64,000 nt of DNA from Paenibacillus silvestris (GTDB lineage Bacteria > Bacillota > Bacilli > Paenibacillales > NBRC-103111): the NCBI RefSeq assembly GCF_009882985.1, contig NZ_WTUZ01000022.1, forward strand, positions 1 to 64,000. The letters run 5' to 3'. Position numbers and translations under genes: made by a program. The notes under the pieces were generated by a model. The model was given only the letters and a program-made list of their open reading frames with translations, searched no databases and was not told the origin of the DNA. Below are positions 59,749 through 64,000 of this stretch, piece after piece (position 1 is the first letter of the stretch; every line of letters begins with the position of its first letter).

Positions 59749-60846
59749 TTACTTTTTGAACAATTGCGTGAATTTCTGTGTCACACCGGCTTGATTATCA
59801 TTCATCCAATTCCAGTCAACTTTAATTGTAGGGATGTCTTTCGCGCTTACTCTTCCTTGTACTTGGATATCACTGCGTCCGGAAAGCAGGTAGGAGTCAG
59901 TAACCATTTTTTGTGCTTCGTCAGAAAGCAAATACTCAATAAATGCCTTAGAGCTATCAACATTTTTACTCGTTTTCATAATCATGGCAGGTCGTGGAGA
60001 AATGACCGTTCCACTTGCAGGATAAATTAAGTCAATTGGCTCGCCTTTCGCTTTGGAGGCATATGTCATGTAGTCAACACTTGCCATTACGATGCTTTTA
60101 GCTCCAGATATAACAGGATCCATGGCTTCTTGGTTAGCGCCAGCAATAATAGCGCCATTAGCTTTCACTTTACCAAACAGGTCCCAAGCGGAATCACCGT
60201 TTTTATTCGCGTAGCCAGTCATGAAATCGAGTGCTGAACCAGACTGAGCCGGATCCGGAATATTTACTTTATCTTTCCACTCTGGATTCGTTAGATCGCT
60301 CCACTCTTTTGGAGGGTTGGTAACAGTTTTGGTGTTATAAGCAATACCTAATGCGGACAAGCTGTAGCTGAAATAGTTACCATCTTTATCGGAGTAATCA
60401 GTGATCAGCTTGTCGGCATTTTTAGCTTCTTTGAAAGGCAGTGTTAATCCGCTTTTTGTCATACCGATAGCTGAAGGGAGGGAAGCTAATACGACTACGT
60501 CTACAACTGGATTTGCTTTCTCCGCTTCCATACGAGCTAAGATTTTTCCTGTTGTGCCTTGGAACATTTCAACTTCTACACCTGTTTTAGCTTGGAAGCC
60601 TTTTTGGATTTTTGTAGCGAGATCAGCCGGTCCTGCACTGTATACAACAATTTTTCCGCTAAGCTTTTTAGCCTCAGGCGTTGGTGCTACTGTTGCTGCA
60701 GCCGTTGAAGCCGCTGGAGTTGCTGTTGATGGGCTTGAATTGGAGGTCTTGCTTGCTGCGCCACAGCCTGTTAAGCCAACACCTAATAGAACGGACATTA
60801 GAGCAATAGTACTCACTTGAAAGTTTTTCTTCATTTTCGTTTTCAT
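59749..60846 (-). CDS. Iron(III)-type ABC substrate-binding lipoprotein
   Basis: A 365-residue protein. The lipoprotein signal ends at VGLTGC (Cys28). A low-complexity Ser/Ala/Thr/Pro linker (about 30-60) follows. The binding domain begins GKIVVYSAGPADLATKIQKG and includes GIAYNTKTVTNPPKEW, both typical of FbpA/AfuA-like type I proteins. The adjacent Tyr pair that grips iron in FbpA is not obvious, so the ligand could also be a phosphonate or organic anion. GAGAGGGTG precedes ATG. Confidence 0.88.
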   Translation of the reverse strand: MKTKMKKNFQVSTIALMSVLLGVGLTGCGAASKTSNSSPSTATPAASTAAATVAPTPEAKKLSGKIVVYSAGPADLATKIQKGFQAKTGVEVEMFQGTTGKILARMEAEKANPVVDVVVLASLPSAIGMTKSGLTLPFKEAKNADKLITDYSDKDGNYFSYSLSALGIAYNTKTVTNPPKEWSDLTNPEWKDKVNIPDPAQSGSALDFMTGYANKNGDSAWDLFGKVKANGAIIAGANQEAMDPVISGAKSIVMASVDYMTYASKAKGEPIDLIYPASGTVISPRPAMIMKTSKNVDSSKAFIEYLLSDEAQKMVTDSYLLSGRSDIQVQGRVSAKDIPTIKVDWNWMNDNQAGVTQKFTQLFKK

Positions 60847-60884
60847 TTTACATGCACCCTCTCAATTTGTTTGATTTCAACTCA

Positions 60885-61847
60885 CTACAATTCATGAATC
60901 TGCTCTTTTGAAATATAAAGATTTACATTTTCTCCTATAGCCAACCTTGATGGATGATAGGCCATCCAAACTTCCTTTTCACCAATGTCTACACTGATTT
61001 CATAACGTTCACCGATATAGCTGACAGCTTGTACAACACCTGAATACACAAGGTCTTGTTCCGTCAAGCGTTCCCAGCGGACATGTTCAGGGCGAATGAG
61101 CCGCTTGTCCGTCTCCAACCAATTGGTTTTACCGATAAAACGGGCTGTAAACGGGTGGGTAGGCTTGCGATAGATGGCTTCAGGTGTGTCCTTTTGCAAA
61201 ATGACCCCGCTTTGCATGACGACAATTTCATCTGACATGGACATGGCTTCGATCTGGTCGTGCGTCACATATATAGCCGTGAAGCCGATATTTCGTACCA
61301 GATTCATAAGTTCGATACGCATTTCTTCGCGCAATAGAGCGTCCAACGCACTCATAGGCTCATCGAATAAGACAAGCTGTGGTCGGACCACTATGGCCCG
61401 AGCAAGTGCGACTCGCTGTTGTTGGCCGCCTGACAGTTGATGGGGATATCGCTTCTCCATGCCCATCAGTTGAACCAGATCAATAGCTTCCATTGCATGT
61501 TGACGCCAATTTGCTGTATCGCCTTTTGCCTTGAGTCCGAAAGCAACATTCTCTAAGACCGTTAAATGCGGCCAAAGGGCAAAATCTTGAAACACCATAC
61601 CAAAATCTCGTTGATGAACGGGACGGTTAATTCTGCGGTTCTTAGAGAAGAGACAAACATCCCCCAGAAGAATCTCACCTTGATCGGGAGACTCTAGACC
61701 TGCGATAATCCGGAGCAATGTTGTTTTACCGCACCCAGATGGGCCTAACAAAGTTGTGAATTTCCCTTTGGTAAGAGTTAGTTGAATGTCCTTGAGCGCC
61801 GGTGAGGCGCCGAAGGATTTGTTGATACCGTGAAGTAGTAAAGTCAT
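60885..61847 (-). CDS. ABC transporter ATP-binding protein (FbpC/PotA type)
   Basis: A 320-residue ATPase from ATG 61847 (9 nt after GGAAGG; ATG 61856 lies directly on that site). Walker A is GPSGCGKTT, the Q-loop is MVFQDFALWPHLTV, the signature is LSGGQQQRVALARA, Walker B is LVLFDEPMSALD and the H-loop is YVTHDQIEAM. A C-terminal TOBE domain follows (about 240-320). First gene of the operon ATPase, binding protein, permease, beta-CASP. Confidence 0.94.
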   Translation of the reverse strand: MTLLLHGINKSFGASPALKDIQLTLTKGKFTTLLGPSGCGKTTLLRIIAGLESPDQGEILLGDVCLFSKNRRINRPVHQRDFGMVFQDFALWPHLTVLENVAFGLKAKGDTANWRQHAMEAIDLVQLMGMEKRYPHQLSGGQQQRVALARAIVVRPQLVLFDEPMSALDALLREEMRIELMNLVRNIGFTAIYVTHDQIEAMSMSDEIVVMQSGVILQKDTPEAIYRKPTHPFTARFIGKTNWLETDKRLIRPEHVRWERLTEQDLVYSGVVQAVSYIGERYEISVDIGEKEVWMAYHPSRLAIGENVNLYISKEQIHEL

Positions 61848-61961
61848 TTCAAGCATCCTTCCGTTCTTAGGAACAATCTTAGTTTAGGTGAGCAAAATCA
61901 GCGGAGTGTCAACGTAAGGTAAATCTATTGTTAAGTTTTTGTTGGGAAACTATTATTCTCC

Positions 61962-61979
61962 ATAGATTTTTTCTATAAT
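61962..61979 (+). promoter_or_regulatory. LysR-type T-N11-A site over a TATAAT
   Basis: ATAGA-TTTTT-TCTAT (61962-61976) is a perfect palindrome containing the T-N11-A core. It overlaps TATAAT (61974-61979) of the LysR gene and lies between the divergent LysR and ABC genes. Classic place for autoregulation and control of the neighbour. Confidence 0.6.
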
Positions 61980-62016
61980 GATTCTGCAAGCAATGAATGA
62001 TAAGGAGAGTCTAACA

Positions 62017-62916
62017 ATGAACTGGAATCTAATTAAACTGCAAATCGTTGAACTTCTGGATAAACATAAACGAATTACCACGGTTGCCGATCAATTAGGG
62101 TTAAAGCAGCCGACGGTTTCTTTTCATATGAAAAGCATGGAGCAAGAGCTAGGTGTAGGGTTATTTTACTCAAAAGCAGGAAAAGTGCATTTGACAGAAG
62201 CAGGGCAATCCTTAAACCATTATGCGAAAAAGATTAATGCGCTAGCTCAAGAAGCAGAGAGAGTTGTGAAGGAGTTTGATGAGAGAGGGAGCGGACATTT
62301 GAAAATTGGAGCAAGCTATGTGCCTGGTACTTATGTGCTTCCAAGCATTCTAAGCGGATTCTCAAAACTTTATCCGCAAATTTCGATTTCCCTCACCATC
62401 CGGACCTCTCCTGTCATTCAGGAAATGCTTCTCAATCATGAAATCGATATTGGCATTATGTCGGCGGAACCGTTTCAATGGGCGCCACTCATTGGAGAAA
62501 CGTTATGTGAAGACGAGCTTGTCTTCTTTTTCAACCCGAAGCATCGCTTGGCAAGACAAGCTAATCTCCATCCAGAGGTGTTAAAGGACGTCCCCTTTAT
62601 TTTGCATGGACAAGAGTCTAGCACGCGTACCATGACATTGAAATGGGCCAAAAGCTTAGGAATTGAACTTAAACCCGTTATGGAGATGGACTCCCTCGAG
62701 GCTATTAAGCAAGCCGTCTTAACAGGTGACAGCGTCTCGATAATTTCTAAAATAGCAATAGCAAAAGAGATGCAGCGAGATGAGCTGGTATATCGTGAAA
62801 TCCCTCAAAATCCCTTTAAACGCTACATTTATTTCACATATAACGAAGACCGAATTCGGTCCTCATTCTTTGATAGTTTTTTCCAATACCTGCGTGATTC
62901 TGTCCAGAGCGAGTAG
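62017..62916 (+). CDS. LysR-family transcriptional regulator
   Basis: A 299-residue regulator from ATG 62017, behind AAGGAG. The N-terminal helix-turn-helix (KRITTVADQLGLKQPTVSFHMKSME, positions about 18-42, split here only for description) is followed by a substrate-binding domain (about 90-295). It is divergent from the iron-type ABC operon and probably controls it. LysR control, rather than Fur, argues mildly for a ligand other than iron. No Fur box was found between the two genes by eye. Confidence 0.92.
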   Translation: MNWNLIKLQIVELLDKHKRITTVADQLGLKQPTVSFHMKSMEQELGVGLFYSKAGKVHLTEAGQSLNHYAKKINALAQEAERVVKEFDERGSGHLKIGASYVPGTYVLPSILSGFSKLYPQISISLTIRTSPVIQEMLLNHEIDIGIMSAEPFQWAPLIGETLCEDELVFFFNPKHRLARQANLHPEVLKDVPFILHGQESSTRTMTLKWAKSLGIELKPVMEMDSLEAIKQAVLTGDSVSIISKIAIAKEMQRDELVYREIPQNPFKRYIYFTYNEDRIRSSFFDSFFQYLRDSVQSE

Positions 62917-63022
62917 TTTCTTTTACAAAAACCACATGTTCAGCTGACAATCCAATAACAAAACTTCTTTATGCTCTTGTCTGAGAGGGAAACCTTTCCA
63001 AAAACGTAGAGGAGTTGAATTA

Positions 63023-63886
63023 ATGTTTAAGAAAAAGGCATTAAAGTTGGTCATGGCTGCATTCGTTGGAACAAGTGCATTAGTTGGATTTGGAGGAGTA
63101 CCTCAATCTGTATCGGCTGCAAGCAACATGGTTCCGGACTATGAGGTCAAACTTCTTCTGAATCCGAATGTCGTTCTTGGATCGGACTTCAAGCTAACAA
63201 GCAGCGTGAGATCAGCGTTTGGGATGCCAGAAACGGTGACGAAGATGAATGTTCAATTCCTCGACACGAATGCTAAGGATATTTACAACAATGGATGGAG
63301 TCCGAGAATTCGCAAGACAGAAGGCGAGAACGATTTCGAGCTCAGTTATAAAAAACGTTATGCCGTCACAGGCAATGATATTAATGGCGCGCTAACTTTA
63401 GCTAACCAAGAGGGCTTTAATTCAGGAGATACTGGGTATGAAGCCCAAATCGAGTGGGGATACCAAAAGAAAACTCTGAGTATCACCCGTTCCAAAAGTG
63501 GCAGCAAATCAGGTTACAGTGGTATGGATCTTCCTAACCAATCTGATTCACGCAGTCTTCTTATCAACAATGCACCTGATAAATTTAATAACTGGGTCTC
63601 AAGTGGATGGGGGACTAGCAAACTGTCCTCCTCCCGTATTTACGGCCCAGTGCTAGCCAAACGCTCGGTTGGTACTTGGAGCGGTCAGGAACTATACATC
63701 GAAGTGTGGCCAATTCGAAATGCAGCAGGTACGGGGACAGAATATGTTGTGGAAGCATCCTTCAAAACGACTAGCCAATCGACAGCCTCAGCCAAACATG
63801 ATGAACTGATCACGTATTTGCAGGGTAAAGGATGGTTTCTAGCTCAAGATTCTTTGAAAACTCAGCTTATTATGGATCGTTATTAA
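63023..63886 (+). CDS. Secreted protein with CYTH-like features
   Basis: A 287-residue exported protein behind GAGGAG. The signal peptide ends near residue 32 (SVSAAS). The mature part begins DYEVKLLLNP and continues with VQFLDT, WSPRIRKTEG and FELSYKKRYAV. The spaced E-K, R-R-K and E-S-K-K-R residues resemble the tunnel-lining charges of CYTH/triphosphate tunnel enzymes, which act on phosphate compounds. The second half is less clear (VWPIRNAAG, then YLQGKGWFL). I do not recognise a named family. The CYTH call is tentative. Confidence 0.55.
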   Translation: MFKKKALKLVMAAFVGTSALVGFGGVPQSVSAASNMVPDYEVKLLLNPNVVLGSDFKLTSSVRSAFGMPETVTKMNVQFLDTNAKDIYNNGWSPRIRKTEGENDFELSYKKRYAVTGNDINGALTLANQEGFNSGDTGYEAQIEWGYQKKTLSITRSKSGSKSGYSGMDLPNQSDSRSLLINNAPDKFNNWVSSGWGTSKLSSSRIYGPVLAKRSVGTWSGQELYIEVWPIRNAAGTGTEYVVEASFKTTSQSTASAKHDELITYLQGKGWFLAQDSLKTQLIMDRY

Positions 63887-63922
63887 TCATTAAAAACTAT
63901 GGTAATCATGGGAGATGAGAAT

Positions 63923-64000
63923 ATGATTCAAATGAGAAGGACATCTAAGGCTATCTTAGTCACAGCTACTGCGGCTATTCTTTTGACGGGTGGAATGATT
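63923..64000 (+). CDS. Start of a secreted protein (cut by the window end)
   Basis: ATG 63923, preceded by GGGAGATGAG. The first 26 codons give a basic N-terminus (MIQMRRTSKA) and a hydrophobic core (ILVTATAAILLTGGMI), i.e. a signal peptide. It follows the CYTH-like gene after 36 bp and is probably co-transcribed. The remainder is outside the window. Confidence 0.7.
   Translation, partial: MIQMRRTSKAILVTATAAILLTGGMI

Overview
The window looks like a chromosomal segment of a spore-forming Firmicute of the Paenibacillus type. The evidence is a trnD-like block of 16 tRNA genes behind a 23S rRNA end, spore genes (SspI, an alpha/beta SASP, a ger germinant-receptor operon, a YheC/YheD protein, two YjcZ-like microproteins), strong AGGAGG ribosome sites with frequent GTG/TTG starts, a Lia-type envelope stress operon and several ABC systems of Paenibacillus style. 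I see no integrase, transposase, phage block or CRISPR array. The species is inferred, not proven.

Layout: 1-1700 holds the 23S rRNA 3' end and tRNAs (no 5S between them). 1.8-7.0 kb has a YjcZ microprotein, a methyltransferase, a ROK regulator, an alpha/beta hydrolase, a Myb/SANT-like protein and an MFS transporter. 7.0-7.65 kb is a gene-poor stretch with repeats and a small peptide/leader unit ending in a terminator. 7.7-14.7 kb is a molybdenum block: two-component system, membrane-anchored sulfite-oxidase-like enzyme, MOSC protein, MobA, MoaA and MoeA. 14.8-17.5 kb has a second YjcZ protein, an Eis-like acetyltransferase and a 3D-domain wall protein behind a c-di-AMP riboswitch. 17.6-21.9 kb is a lia-like operon (membrane protein, PspA-like protein, LiaF, LiaS, LiaR, signal peptidase I). 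21.9-30.6 kb has a FliD-like fragment, a GNAT, an LSm-like protein, zwf, a Tat-exported phosphoesterase, prfC, a glycosyltransferase relic, YheC/YheD and a GGDEF-EAL protein. 30.8-34.9 kb is a LacI-controlled operon of two Gfo/Idh/MocA oxidoreductases around a ThuA protein. 35.2-37.5 kb has sspI, a KtrA-like RCK protein, a SpoU methyltransferase and rpmF. 37.5-43.8 kb is an AraC-type sensor-regulator with a three-gene sugar ABC importer. 43.8-46.4 kb has a small unknown gene, an ATP-dependent DNA ligase, a SASP and a LysM-CAP wall protein behind a second c-di-AMP riboswitch. 46.4-51.5 kb is a five-gene ger operon. 51.5-56.8 kb holds three terD paralogues plus terC behind a textbook SigW-type promoter, a decayed fourth terD, a 33-residue microprotein with a hairpin-covered ribosome site, an ECF sigma factor, a pentapeptide-repeat protein and a nucleotidase. 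56.8-62.9 kb is an iron-type ABC importer coupled to a beta-CASP hydrolase, with a divergent LysR gene. The window ends with a secreted CYTH-like protein and a cut-off secreted protein.

Common themes are envelope stress (lia, SigW-type promoter, terD/terC, signal peptidase), c-di-AMP signalling (two riboswitches on wall-remodelling genes plus a KtrA-type receptor protein) and sporulation/germination. No single gene cluster here is clearly a new system. The best candidates for undescribed biology are the hairpin-covered microprotein in the terC-sigma interval, the small peptide unit at 7.37-7.65 kb, translation-type c-di-AMP switches, the coupled ABC permease/beta-CASP pair, and the secreted CYTH-like protein.
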